From Granulosicoccus sp045106195 (GTDB lineage Bacteria > Pseudomonadota > Gammaproteobacteria > Granulosicoccales > Granulosicoccaceae): a DNA stretch of 64,000 bases. A program made the position numbers and the translations under genes. Shown one piece after another: positions 17,672 through 26,434 of the stretch. The stretch covers positions 8,888 to 72,887 of the forward strand of contig JBGCEH010000031.1 in the NCBI GenBank assembly GCA_045106195.1. Reading direction: 5' to 3'. The notes beneath the pieces are model-generated. The model was given only the letters and a program-made list of their open reading frames with translations. It did not search any database and was not told where the DNA came from. The stretch's first letter is position 1, and each line of letters starts with the position of its first letter.

Positions 17672-18937
17672 ATGGCGAATACAATGTACAACGATTTCGA
17701 GACGCAGGATCCTGCGTTGAGAGAGGCCAGACTTTTTGATGGTTTTGGACAGCGTCTGCAAGCCTGTGCTGCGAGTTGTTCAGGTCTTGCTGAACACCTG
17801 CGTGACTATGCACTGGACACCATAGACGACCGAGCAGCGCTGGAAACACTACCTGTTCTTCGCAAGAGTGTGCTTATGGAAGCTCAACAGGCAAATCCGC
17901 CTTTTGGTGGTTTTGTTCGTGAGGCTGCACTGCCTGGAACTCGCATATTCATGTCCCCCGGGCCAGTATGGGAACCCCAAATTACGGGCATTGATCCCTG
18001 GCAGGGTGCACCTGCTTTGCATGCTGCTGGTATCCGTAAAGGCGATAGAGTTCATAACGCGTTTTCTTACCATCTCACACCCGGAGGTTTTATTCTGGAT
18101 GAAGCCGCCAGAGCTCTGGGTTGTATTGTGTTCCCTGCGGGAGTGGGTAACACGGACGCGCAAGTTGCAGCACTGCGACAGACACAGGCAAGCGTATACG
18201 TCGGTACGCCTGATTATCTTCAAACCTTACTTGATCATGCAACAGAATCAGGCCAGCCATTGAGCTATGTCAATCGTGCGCTGGTATCGGGAGGGGCCCT
18301 TTTTCCCGCCATGAGAACTCGTTATCAGGAGCAGGGAATTACCGTGTTTCAGTGTTATGCCACCGCAGACCTGGGCGTTATTGCCTATGAGACGGCAACC
18401 GATGCCGAGATTCATCCCGGCATGGTGGTTAATGACAATCTTGTTGTGGAAATTCTCGTTCCCGGCACCAACACACCTGTACGGACTGGCGAAGTGGGAG
18501 AGCTTGTCGTAACCCGCCTGCATGCCGACTACCCGCTGGTGCGTTTTGCTACGGGTGATTTATCCCGGGTCATCTCTGAACCTGCACCCTGCGGCAGGAC
18601 TGCAGTGCGTCTGGCTGGCTGGATGGGCAGGGCTGATCAGCGCGCCAAGGTACGTGGCATGTTTGTCGACCCACAACAGTTAAGTGGTCTGAAGCAAAGC
18701 CACCCAGAGATAGTGCGCTGGCGGCTCGTCATCAGCCGTGCAGATAATCGCGATGTGATGAATCTGCAGGTGACTATTGACTCGGATGCTACTGACGGCC
18801 AGGATGCTGAATCCCGGGTCACCGCGATTGAACAATCGCTTAAAAAGGCGACCACTCTGAGCGGTCTGGTCACTATCGTGGATTCCCTTCCAGACGATGG
18901 TGTGGTGGTGGATGACCAGCGAAGTTACAACCAGTAA
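17672..18937 (+). CDS. PaaK-like AMP-binding protein with degenerate P-loop
   Basis: A 421-residue protein of the phenylacetate-CoA ligase branch of the ANL superfamily. The fold is recognisable: ALVSGGALFP, VFQCYATADLG at the place of the adenine motif, VRTGEVGELVVTRLH, the ATP-ribose Asp in RFATGDLS, and the hinge region GWMGRADQRAKVRGMFVDP. The Ser/Thr/Gly-rich P-loop expected before it, however, is replaced by RIFMSPGPVWEPQ. It is the last ABC-cluster gene before the thioesterase. It may still make a CoA thioester, or it may be a non-ligase relative that binds acyl adenylate. Aromatic-acid activation is inferred from family and context only. Confidence 0.75.
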   Translation: MANTMYNDFETQDPALREARLFDGFGQRLQACAASCSGLAEHLRDYALDTIDDRAALETLPVLRKSVLMEAQQANPPFGGFVREAALPGTRIFMSPGPVWEPQITGIDPWQGAPALHAAGIRKGDRVHNAFSYHLTPGGFILDEAARALGCIVFPAGVGNTDAQVAALRQTQASVYVGTPDYLQTLLDHATESGQPLSYVNRALVSGGALFPAMRTRYQEQGITVFQCYATADLGVIAYETATDAEIHPGMVVNDNLVVEILVPGTNTPVRTGEVGELVVTRLHADYPLVRFATGDLSRVISEPAPCGRTAVRLAGWMGRADQRAKVRGMFVDPQQLSGLKQSHPEIVRWRLVISRADNRDVMNLQVTIDSDATDGQDAESRVTAIEQSLKKATTLSGLVTIVDSLPDDGVVVDDQRSYNQ

Positions 18938-19096
18938 CCGGTAGGGCAAGTAGCATTGTCGCCTCTGCGGGAGGTGAACTGCAGCGCCACATCAACAGTA
19001 AGGCCGCTTTGTTCAGATCATTGTTCATACGTGAAGTTTAGTCGCCAAGGATTGGTATCATGGCGCTGCGATCATGCCACGCAACTGACAATTTTC

Positions 19097-19483
19097 ATGG
19101 ATATCGATAGAAGCTCCACAGACGCAGCCCTGCGCACGATTGCGATGCCAGCAGACACCAATCCCAATGGCGACATTTTTGGTGGCTGGATACTTTCCCA
19201 AATGGACCTGGCTGGAGGCACGCACGCTTTTTACGAGGCCCAGGGCCGTGTGGCCACAGTTGCCGTCACGGCGATGAAGTTTCACAAACCGGTCAATGTC
19301 GGTGACGAAGTGAGTTGCTACTGTGTCACTGAGAAAATAGGCCGCACCTCAATTCAGGTGCGTGTAGAAACCTGGGTCAGACGCCAGCGACTAGCTGAGG
19401 AAGAACAGGTGACTGAGGGTCTGTTTACCTTTGTGGCGCTTGACGAAAATGGACAGGCTCGACCTGTAAAGCAAGCCCTTTGA
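19097..19483 (+). CDS. Acyl-CoA thioesterase, YciA-like hotdog protein
   Basis: A 128-residue hotdog-fold thioesterase hydrolysing acyl-CoA. It is close to YciA: ALRTIAMPADTNPNGDIFGG with the catalytic Asp region, GWILSQMDLAGG, VTAMKFHKPVNVGDEVSCY, and GLFTFVALDENG. The ATG at 19097 gives the normal family length. The frame is open upstream to 18956, but the extra residues do not match the family. It follows the PaaK-like gene and abuts the DUF1285 gene. It could recycle CoA when the neighbouring ligases overload the pool. Confidence 0.9.
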   Translation: MDIDRSSTDAALRTIAMPADTNPNGDIFGGWILSQMDLAGGTHAFYEAQGRVATVAVTAMKFHKPVNVGDEVSCYCVTEKIGRTSIQVRVETWVRRQRLAEEEQVTEGLFTFVALDENGQARPVKQAL

Positions 19484-19523
19484 GGTGTCCGGTAAAACGG
19501 TTCGAACAGGGAGTGATTGCATC

Positions 19524-20087
19524 ATGAGCCTCAACTCTCTGTCGCTGGACAAGATTGCAGATGCCATCTCCTTGCATTCGCTGCCCCCCGTGCACGATTG
19601 GCAACCGGAGTGCACTCGCGACGTGGATATCCGTATTGCACGCAACGGTGACTGGTTCTATCAAGGATCTCGCATTGACAGAGCCCGAATGGTCAAACTG
19701 TTCTCCACGGTATTGCGAGTGGATGACGACAACGACACCTACCTTGTAACACCGCAAGAGAGGCTGCGCATTGTTGTCGAGGATGCGCCGTTTACCGCGG
19801 TGCTGGTTGAACAGCATGGAGCACCCGAAGCAGCTACGCTGGTTTTTACCACCAATGTCGGTGATCAGGTGATTGCCGATATCGATCATCCAGTATGCGT
19901 GGAATACGCAGAACCCGGAGGGGAACCTTCACCCTATGTGTTGGTTCGAGACAGGTTGCGAGCACTTATCAGCCGACCTGTTTTCTACCAACTGGCTGAA
20001 TGGGCGATATCGCGAGATGGCGTACTCGGCGTGGAATCGTCAGGTGCGTTCATGCGCTTGTCTGAACGGGAAGACAGTGATGAGTAA
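19524..20087 (+). CDS. DUF1285 family protein
   Basis: A protein of about 187 residues of the DUF1285 family, which is widespread in proteobacteria and of unknown function. The family layout is visible: LPPVHDWQPE, DIRIARNGDWFYQGSRIDRARMVKLF, TPQERLRIVVEDAPFTAV, and the C-terminal RPVFYQLAEWA. The ATG at 19524 with GGGAG about ten bases upstream is preferred over a GTG at 19485 that touches the thioesterase stop. Its last eight bases overlap ccmA, so it may be co-translated with the cytochrome maturation operon. Confidence 0.85.
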   Translation: MSLNSLSLDKIADAISLHSLPPVHDWQPECTRDVDIRIARNGDWFYQGSRIDRARMVKLFSTVLRVDDDNDTYLVTPQERLRIVVEDAPFTAVLVEQHGAPEAATLVFTTNVGDQVIADIDHPVCVEYAEPGGEPSPYVLVRDRLRALISRPVFYQLAEWAISRDGVLGVESSGAFMRLSEREDSDE

Positions 20088-20721
20088 GGATACCGACCTA
20101 TTGCTTGAAGCCCGCGCCATGACCATCTGGCGTGGCGACAACCTCTTGATGGATGAGATTGATGTAGAGGTGCGCGCTGGCAGCATTCTTCAGATTCAGG
20201 GAACCAACGGAAGTGGCAAGACGACCTTACTACGAGCCATGATTGGTCTGGCAGAATTTGATGAGGGTGAGGTGCTGTGGTGTGGACAACCGTTTCTCAA
20301 AGTGAGGGATGCATTGTATGCGGAGCTCCTTTATCTCAGCCACAAGCCGGGTATCAGTCCGGGCCTTACGCCTCTGGAGAACATCAAGGCCCTGTGTCCT
20401 GAGCTGGGAGCTGACTGTCGCGGTGTGGTCGAATCGGTTCTGGCAGAACTGTCCATCGCCGATCGTATCGATCTGCCCAGTGCAGCCTTGTCTGCAGGTC
20501 AGAAGCGACGAATTACACTGGCCCGCCTGCGTTTGCAGGCTGCCAGATTGTGGGTGCTTGATGAGCCTCTGACTTCGCTGGATAAGAATGGTTACGACTG
20601 GGTACGTCAGGAGATTCAGCGTCATGTTGGTCTCGGTGGTGCGGTGGTTTTCACCACGCATCAAGCGCTTTCCTTCGATCCCTTGCCTGTCCACTCTATT
20701 GTGCTGGGTGGTGACTCGTGA
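20080..20721 (+). CDS. ccmA: Haem exporter ATP-binding protein CcmA
   Basis: A 213-residue ABC ATPase of the CcmABCD complex, which releases holo-CcmE for cytochrome c maturation. Walker A is GTNGSGKTTLLRA, the signature LSAGQKRRITLARL, and Walker B LWVLDEPLTSLD, with the CcmA-typical YLSHKPGISPGLTPLENI. The ATG at 20080 lies inside the end of the DUF1285 gene; the frame stays open upstream to 19873, but those residues are the DUF1285 region in another frame. It overlaps ccmB by four bases. Confidence 0.95.
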   Translation: MSKDTDLLLEARAMTIWRGDNLLMDEIDVEVRAGSILQIQGTNGSGKTTLLRAMIGLAEFDEGEVLWCGQPFLKVRDALYAELLYLSHKPGISPGLTPLENIKALCPELGADCRGVVESVLAELSIADRIDLPSAALSAGQKRRITLARLRLQAARLWVLDEPLTSLDKNGYDWVRQEIQRHVGLGGAVVFTTHQALSFDPLPVHSIVLGGDS

Positions 20722-21434
20722 GCGAAACTTCCGGTAATGGTCGACCTGACGTAGGTATGGCAACGCTGTTTGGCCGTGTTTATCGAAGAGATGTGACTCT
20801 GGCGCTTCGCTCAGCCGGGCAGTGGCTGAACACATTGTTGTTTTTCGTGATTGTCGTGTCATTGTTTCCGCTGGGTATTGGTCCGGGGCCCCAGACGTTA
20901 CAAACCATTGCACCCGGAATCGTCTGGGTCAGCGCCCTCTTGTCCATGATGCTTTCTCTGGATTCGCTGTTTGCAAACGATTTTCGTGACGGTACCCTTG
21001 AACAATTTGTTGTCAGCGGGCATCCGCTGAGTGTCGTGGTTATTGCCAAGGTGCTGGCTCACTGGACTACGGGCGGATTACCGCTCGTATTGCTTTCACC
21101 TTTGCTGGGGCTAGTGATGCAGCTTCCGGAAGATGCCTACGGGGTGCTGTTACTGAGCCTGTTGATCGGGACTCTTGCGCTGAGCTTTATTGGTGGTATC
21201 GGGGCGGCTTTGATCGTTAGTGTGAACCAAGGAGGAGTTTTGTTGTCTTTACTGGTACTTCCGCTCACGGTTCCTGTGCTGATTTTTGGCAGTGGAGCGG
21301 TGGCCTCTGCGGGTATGGGGATAGAGACGTCCATGCAGGTATCGGTGCTGGCTGCGATACTGGCGTTGTCTGCGTCTCTGGCGCCGCTAGCCATGGCGGG
21401 AGCTTTACGGGTAGGTGTTGCTGCTGGACGTTAG
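20718..21434 (+). CDS. ccmB: Haem exporter permease CcmB
   Basis: A 238-residue inner-membrane protein with six hydrophobic segments. Family features are the N-terminal FGRVYRRDVTLALRSAGQWL, PLGIGPGPQTLQTIAPGIVW, and FANDFRDGTLEQFVVSGHPL. It is the permease subunit acting with CcmA and CcmC. GTG at 20718 overlaps the ccmA stop. Confidence 0.95.
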   Translation: MSETSGNGRPDVGMATLFGRVYRRDVTLALRSAGQWLNTLLFFVIVVSLFPLGIGPGPQTLQTIAPGIVWVSALLSMMLSLDSLFANDFRDGTLEQFVVSGHPLSVVVIAKVLAHWTTGGLPLVLLSPLLGLVMQLPEDAYGVLLLSLLIGTLALSFIGGIGAALIVSVNQGGVLLSLLVLPLTVPVLIFGSGAVASAGMGIETSMQVSVLAAILALSASLAPLAMAGALRVGVAAGR

Positions 21435-21585
21435 TCAGGAAACAGCGTCAAAGGGAGTCTCGAAATTGCGAATTACCTCTGCTAAAACCGTATGGTCCGA
21501 TGGTGTCATAGACCGGTCCATGAGTGCGTGGGGTGCGTAAATCGAGCTAGAATAGGTCTGTGTAATTTTAAGAGTTCAAACCGTC

Positions 21586-22332
21586 TTGTTTCAATGGATT
21601 CACAAATTTGGCTCACCCCCGTTCATGTATCGGGTAGCAGGAGTGCTTGGGCCCTTTTTCGGTGCGGTCTGCCTGATTTCGCTGGTCATCGGCCTGTACC
21701 TCGGACTCGTCATTGCGCCTCCTGACTACGAGCAGGGAGACAGCTATCGCATTATCTATATTCACGTACCGGCTGCATGGATGTCCATGTTCGTTTACGT
21801 GGTCATGGCAACATCCAGTGCCATTTTCCTTATCTGGCGGTTAAAAATTGCCGACGTTGTAGCGGTGTCATCCGCGCCAATAGGCGCAGCGTTTACTGCA
21901 GTTGCTTTGTTGACAGGTTCATTCTGGGGCAAGCCCATGTGGGGAACCTGGTGGATCTGGGACGCCCGGCTTACATCAGAGTTGCTCTTGTTGTTCCTTT
22001 ATCTGGGTTACATGGCCCTCAGAGGCGCAATGGAAACGCCACAAAGTGCCGCACGGGCAGCGGGAATTCTGGCCGTTGTCGGTGTCGTCAATATTCCTAT
22101 CATCCATTTTTCTGTTGAGTGGTGGAACACGTTGCATCAGCCTGCCACCATCACCAAACTTGACAAGCCCTCCATGCATATCTCTATGCTGAGGCCGTTG
22201 CTGATCATGGTGCTTTCGTTCCAGATGCTTTATTTTTTCAACCTGATGGTGCGCGTCCGCACCATTATTCTGGAAAGAGAGGCACGCGCTTCATGGGTTG
22301 CCGAGCTGGCAGGGAGGAGCGCGCGTGGGTAA
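21586..22332 (+). CDS. ccmC: Haem lyase/handling protein CcmC
   Basis: A 248-residue six-helix membrane protein of the haem-handling family. The WWD-type motif is present as WGTWWIWDARLTSELLLLFL, flanked by histidines (IIYIHVP and IIHFSVEWWNTLHQP) that hold haem for transfer to CcmE. The likely start is TTG at 21586, giving LFQWIHKFGSPPFMYRVAG, which aligns with usual CcmC N-termini; an in-frame ATG 13 codons later would cut into the conserved start. A 150-base gap separates it from ccmB, the only large gap in the ccm run. Confidence 0.93.
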   Translation: MFQWIHKFGSPPFMYRVAGVLGPFFGAVCLISLVIGLYLGLVIAPPDYEQGDSYRIIYIHVPAAWMSMFVYVVMATSSAIFLIWRLKIADVVAVSSAPIGAAFTAVALLTGSFWGKPMWGTWWIWDARLTSELLLLFLYLGYMALRGAMETPQSAARAAGILAVVGVVNIPIIHFSVEWWNTLHQPATITKLDKPSMHISMLRPLLIMVLSFQMLYFFNLMVRVRTIILEREARASWVAELAGRSARG

Positions 22333-22513
22333 CTTTGACAGCTTTTCGGATTTTCTTGACATGGGGGGCTATGCTTTTTTCGTCTGGTCTTCGTACGGAC
22401 TCACGGCGATATGCTTGATTGGTGTCGTCACGTGGTCGTACTTTCAGCATAAAAAAACCCGTGAACAGTCTTTCAAACGTGCTCTTCAACAGCAAGCCAG
22501 GAGATCGAAGTGA
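22325..22513 (+). CDS. ccmD: Cytochrome c maturation protein CcmD
   Basis: A 62-residue single-pass membrane protein that helps release holo-CcmE. It has the family pattern: FLDMGGYAFFVWSSYGLTAI followed by a helix and a basic cytoplasmic tail (YFQHKKTREQSFKRAL). GTG at 22325 overlaps the ccmC end by eight bases and the gene overlaps ccmE by four, so translation is coupled. Confidence 0.9.
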   Translation: MGNFDSFSDFLDMGGYAFFVWSSYGLTAICLIGVVTWSYFQHKKTREQSFKRALQQQARRSK

Positions 22514-22986
22514 CGCCCAAACGAAAACAAAGACTCTTGCTTGTTGGGTTGATGCTTGCAGGCGTTGGCACCGCTGTAGCGTTTGGTGTTAATGCATTTC
22601 GGGATAATCTCATGCTGTTTCACTCACCAACTGACATCGCTGCGGGCAACGTGCAGGTTGGCAAACCATTCCGTATCGGCGGCATGGTTGTTGAGGGCAG
22701 TGTGCAACGTAGCCAGGAAGACCTGACGGTCTCATTCAATTTAACGGATCATGCTGAGACGGTTCCGGTTACCTTTACCGGAATCCTGCCGGACTTGTTC
22801 AGCGAAGGGCAGGGTATTGTGGCGCTCGGCGCTATCGATAATAGAGGCCTCTTCAGCGCAACAGAAGTACTCGCAAAGCACGATGAGAACTACATGCCAC
22901 CAGAAGTCGCTGAAGCTCTGGAGAAAGCCGGGAAAATGCCGGGCACTGCGGCAAATTTCAGCAGCAAAACGGTGGTTGAGCCATGA
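22510..22986 (+). CDS. ccmE: Haem chaperone CcmE
   Basis: A 158-residue periplasmic OB-fold chaperone anchored by an N-terminal helix (LLLVGLMLAGVGTAVAFGV). The covalent haem-binding His124 and the Tyr128 are in VLAKHDENYMPPEV, exactly the family motif. The gene starts with GTG overlapping the ccmD stop and ends overlapping the ccmF ATG. Confidence 0.95.
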   Translation: MTPKRKQRLLLVGLMLAGVGTAVAFGVNAFRDNLMLFHSPTDIAAGNVQVGKPFRIGGMVVEGSVQRSQEDLTVSFNLTDHAETVPVTFTGILPDLFSEGQGIVALGAIDNRGLFSATEVLAKHDENYMPPEVAEALEKAGKMPGTAANFSSKTVVEP

Positions 22987-25031
22987 TTCCAGAGTTAGGA
23001 CATTTCGCACTTATACTTGCCCTGTGCACGGCGATTGTGCTGGCCGTGGTGCCGATGGTCGGGACCATTACCGGCCATGAAGGCCTGATGGATATGGCAA
23101 AGCCTGCTGCCGGAGCGCACGCGTTTCTGATCTCGCTGTCGTACGCGTGTCTGACGTGGGCGTTCATCAGCAACGACTTCAGCGTTTTGTATGTGGCCAA
23201 TACCAGCAACTCGGGTCTACCACTGATGTACAAGATTTCGGGAGTGTGGGGAGGTCATGAGGGCTCAATACTGTTCTGGTGCTTCATATCCGCGCTCTGG
23301 GTTGGAGCGGTGGCTGTTTTCAGTCGATCGCTGCCGAGAATCCTGCTGGCGCGCGTGCTGTCCGTGCTCGGCATTATCAGTATCGGATTTCTGCTTTTCG
23401 TGTTGCTGACCTCAAATCCTTTCGAACGGCTGTTTCCAGTCCCCTTGGACGGTGCATCACTCAATCCGCTGCTGCAGGACCCTGGTATGGCCTTTCACCC
23501 GCCCATGCTTTATCTTGGGTATGTGGGCTTTTCGGTGGCGTTTGCCTTCGCTATTGCCGCCTTGATTGGCGGGCAACTGGATTCGGCAACGTTGCGCTGG
23601 ATGCGTCCCTGGACCAATGTTGCCTGGATGTTTCTTACCATCGGTATCTCACTCGGAAGCTTCTGGGCGTATTACGAGCTTGGTTGGGGGGGCTGGTGGT
23701 TCTGGGATCCCGTTGAAAATGCCTCATTCATGCCCTGGCTGGTCGGAACCGCCCTGATTCACTCTCTGGCGGCTTCCGAAAAGCGTGGCGTATTCAAGGC
23801 CTGGACCGTTTTGTTAGCGGTGCTGGCTTTCTCCTTGAGTCTTCTCGGGACCTTCCTGGTACGCTCCGGTGTGCTGACATCGGTTCATTCATTCGCGTCT
23901 GACCCGACACGCGGCCTGTACATATTGCTCTTTCTGGGTTTTGTGGTTGGTGGATCGCTCTTGTTGTACGCTTTTCGTGCACACAAGCTGCAGTCCTCGG
24001 CCTCCTATGAGCTTGTGTCGCGCGAATCCGGACTGTTACTGAACAACGTTCTGCTGGTGGTAGCATGCGCGGCGGTTTTGCTCGGCACTTTGTACCCACT
24101 GTTCGTTGATGCACTGGGTATTGGCAAGATTTCTGTTGGCGAGCAATATTTCAATGCGGTATTTGTGCCGCTCATGCTGCCTATTCTGCTGGTTGTAGGG
24201 GTCGGGGCTGTATTGAACTGGAAGCGCGACAAGTTGACGGGTCGAGCCACTACACTTGTAATTCTGGCTGTTGTCAGCATTGTTGCAGGTGTTGTTCTCA
24301 CCACGCAACTTGAGTACTTTACCGTTGCCGCAGCTGCATCGATAGCGGTGTCGGTCTGGATTACGGTATCGACGGTGTATGGAATCGTTCACCGGTTTCG
24401 CAACAAGCGCAAACGTATGTCTGCCGTATTGCACACACCTGCTGCGTTCTGGGGAATGAGCATTGCTCATATGGGTATCGCGGTATTCACCGTCGGGGTA
24501 GCGCTGACCTCTATCTATACCACTGAGGAAACCGTTCGTCTTGGTATCAACGATACGCATCAAGCCGGCGGGTATACCTTTACGCTTGCGTCACTGGAAG
24601 ACGTACGGGGCCCGAATTTTGATGCAACCGAAGCCCGATTCAACGTTGTCAAGAATGATCGTGATATCGGAGAGATTGTTGCTCAGAAGCGCATCTACGA
24701 TGTGCGCAGGGATATCATGACTGAGGCGGGAATCGATGCCGGGATGACACGTGATCTCTTTATTGCATTAGGAGAGCCGATGGCAGGTGCCCGCGCGTGG
24801 AGCGTACGCATCCAGACCAAACCTTTCATCAGATGGATATGGCTGGGAACCCTGTTCATGGCCTTGGGAGGAATCATGGCGGCCATGGATCGTCGTTATC
24901 GCCGTGTATCTGAAAAGTCCCAAGCTGTGGCTGCAGGAATAAACAAAGGTGGCGCACCTGCCAGTGAATCAAGCCTGACGCCAGCTACTGCCTCTGTCAT
25001 GAGTCCGACAGGCGGATCAACGGCTAACTGA
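22983..25031 (+). CDS. ccmF: Cytochrome c haem lyase subunit CcmF
   Basis: A 682-residue membrane protein that accepts haem from CcmE and attaches it to apocytochrome. The WWD motif WGGWWFWDPVENASFMPWL is complete, as are GGHEGSILFW and LLGTFLVRSGVLTSVHSFA. About 15 membrane segments are expected. The C-terminal 35 residues after the last helix are Ser/Ala/Gly-rich and may be dispensable. It is followed six bases later by ccmG. Confidence 0.95.
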   Translation: MIPELGHFALILALCTAIVLAVVPMVGTITGHEGLMDMAKPAAGAHAFLISLSYACLTWAFISNDFSVLYVANTSNSGLPLMYKISGVWGGHEGSILFWCFISALWVGAVAVFSRSLPRILLARVLSVLGIISIGFLLFVLLTSNPFERLFPVPLDGASLNPLLQDPGMAFHPPMLYLGYVGFSVAFAFAIAALIGGQLDSATLRWMRPWTNVAWMFLTIGISLGSFWAYYELGWGGWWFWDPVENASFMPWLVGTALIHSLAASEKRGVFKAWTVLLAVLAFSLSLLGTFLVRSGVLTSVHSFASDPTRGLYILLFLGFVVGGSLLLYAFRAHKLQSSASYELVSRESGLLLNNVLLVVACAAVLLGTLYPLFVDALGIGKISVGEQYFNAVFVPLMLPILLVVGVGAVLNWKRDKLTGRATTLVILAVVSIVAGVVLTTQLEYFTVAAAASIAVSVWITVSTVYGIVHRFRNKRKRMSAVLHTPAAFWGMSIAHMGIAVFTVGVALTSIYTTEETVRLGINDTHQAGGYTFTLASLEDVRGPNFDATEARFNVVKNDRDIGEIVAQKRIYDVRRDIMTEAGIDAGMTRDLFIALGEPMAGARAWSVRIQTKPFIRWIWLGTLFMALGGIMAAMDRRYRRVSEKSQAVAAGINKGGAPASESSLTPATASVMSPTGGSTAN

Positions 25032-25037
25032 TTCATT

Positions 25038-25580
25038 ATGAACATCGCGCTAAAATTGTTGCCTCTCGGCATTTTTCTTATCATCGCAGGCTTTCTGGCC
25101 AAGGGACTGACTCTTGATCCCTCAAAGCTGCCGTCGCCACTGATTGACAAGACAGCGCCGCCTTTTGTCTCCGATCGTTTGCCTGCCTCGGATGGGCGAT
25201 TTGACAGCCAGTCAATGGAAGGGCAGGTTTGGGTGATGAATGTCTGGGCCAGTTGGTGTGGCCCGTGTATTGCGGAACACCCCATTCTGATTTCACTGGT
25301 TGACCAGCGAGCAGATCTACCTGTTGTCGGTCTCAACTATAAGGATGCCCCAGCGGATGCACTCAAATGGCTGGGGCGTTTCGGCGACCCCTTCACCCAT
25401 CTTCTGGATGATCAACAGGGGGAGGTTGGGCTCGATTGGGGGGTTTACGGCGTCCCCGAAACTTTCATCATAGATCGTGATGGCAGGGTACGTTACAAAC
25501 ATGTAGGGCCATTGAGTCGGGATGACCTGGAAAATACCGTACTACCCATTATTGATCAGCTGCAACTGGAGCCTGCGTGA
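25038..25580 (+). CDS. ccmG: Thiol:disulfide interchange protein CcmG/DsbE
   Basis: A 180-residue membrane-anchored thioredoxin-like protein keeping apocytochrome cysteines reduced. An N-terminal helix (LLPLGIFLIIAGFL) anchors it; the active site is WASWCGPC with Cys74 and Cys77; the CcmG acidic loop and the cis-Pro region GVYGVPETFIID are present. Confidence 0.94.
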   Translation: MNIALKLLPLGIFLIIAGFLAKGLTLDPSKLPSPLIDKTAPPFVSDRLPASDGRFDSQSMEGQVWVMNVWASWCGPCIAEHPILISLVDQRADLPVVGLNYKDAPADALKWLGRFGDPFTHLLDDQQGEVGLDWGVYGVPETFIIDRDGRVRYKHVGPLSRDDLENTVLPIIDQLQLEPA

Positions 25581-25629
25581 TGCAGTGTCCATTCGTCTTT
25601 TCACCAACCGGGTTAGGCTTGTTAAAACA

Positions 25630-26232
25630 ATGAGACATAAGTGGAGACACCCTGTTGCGGTCGATCAGATAATCGGACCAGCCATTGCCGCACGCGCGAC
25701 TACAACATCGAGGGATTTCACGTTTTCCAGATTTGTGGCGATATTGCTGGCTTTGCTCGCTTTCAGCGTTTTCAGCTTCTCTGTGAACCCTGCGCGGGCC
25801 GCTGACGAGGTAGTACAGTTTGACAATCCTGCCCATAAGGATATGTACCAAGGATTGCTTAAAGAGTACCGTTGCCTGAAATGCCAGAATCAGAACTTGT
25901 GGGATTCTAATGCGAGTCTGGCAGGCGATTTACGACGTGAAATTCGCGAGCAGATTGTCGCTGGGAACAGCAAGGCGGATATTGACGAATATCTGGTTGC
26001 CAGATACGGAGAATTTGTACTCTATCGTCCGCGCTTTACGGCAAAAACAGCCATATTGTGGATTGGGCCGTTTGTTTTGTTACTGGTCGGGCTTATCTCT
26101 CTGGTCGTTATGGTACGCAAAAAATCGAAGTCGTCAGCCCTGGAAGACGTCCCCGAGCGCCGTGCAGAAGCGGCGGCTGAACTGCATTCCTCCGACAAAC
26201 TGGCCAAAGCGCGAGACCTACTCAAGGAGTGA
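25630..26232 (+). CDS. ccmH: Cytochrome c-type biogenesis protein CcmH (CycL domain)
   Basis: A protein of about 200 residues with the CcmH redox motif in YRCLKCQNQNLWDSNASLAG, a periplasmic domain, and a C-terminal membrane helix (ILWIGPFVLLLVGLISLVV) followed by a short cytoplasmic tail. It reduces apocytochrome together with CcmG. The hydrophobic export segment (FVAILLALLAFSVFSFSV, then PARA) is preceded by a long basic stretch whichever start is taken; ATG 25630 is chosen, GTG 25585 is an alternative. The TPR-bearing CcmI domain is neither fused nor encoded downstream. Confidence 0.88.
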   Translation: MRHKWRHPVAVDQIIGPAIAARATTTSRDFTFSRFVAILLALLAFSVFSFSVNPARAADEVVQFDNPAHKDMYQGLLKEYRCLKCQNQNLWDSNASLAGDLRREIREQIVAGNSKADIDEYLVARYGEFVLYRPRFTAKTAILWIGPFVLLLVGLISLVVMVRKKSKSSALEDVPERRAEAAAELHSSDKLAKARDLLKE

Positions 26233-26434
26233 TTTGATTTGTCGGTAATGTTTACAAGGCAGAATTTTTATAACATTTGTTAATGACCAACTTGGTGTCA
26301 CTCCACAAAATCAGATATCGGTTTGTCGTAGAATGTAAACAATTGGCCCTACGGGTTTTACGCCCATACATTGACGTGTATGTTATCCATAGAATAAGGG
26401 GACGTGAGTCTTTATCACTAATGGAGTGGCGGCA

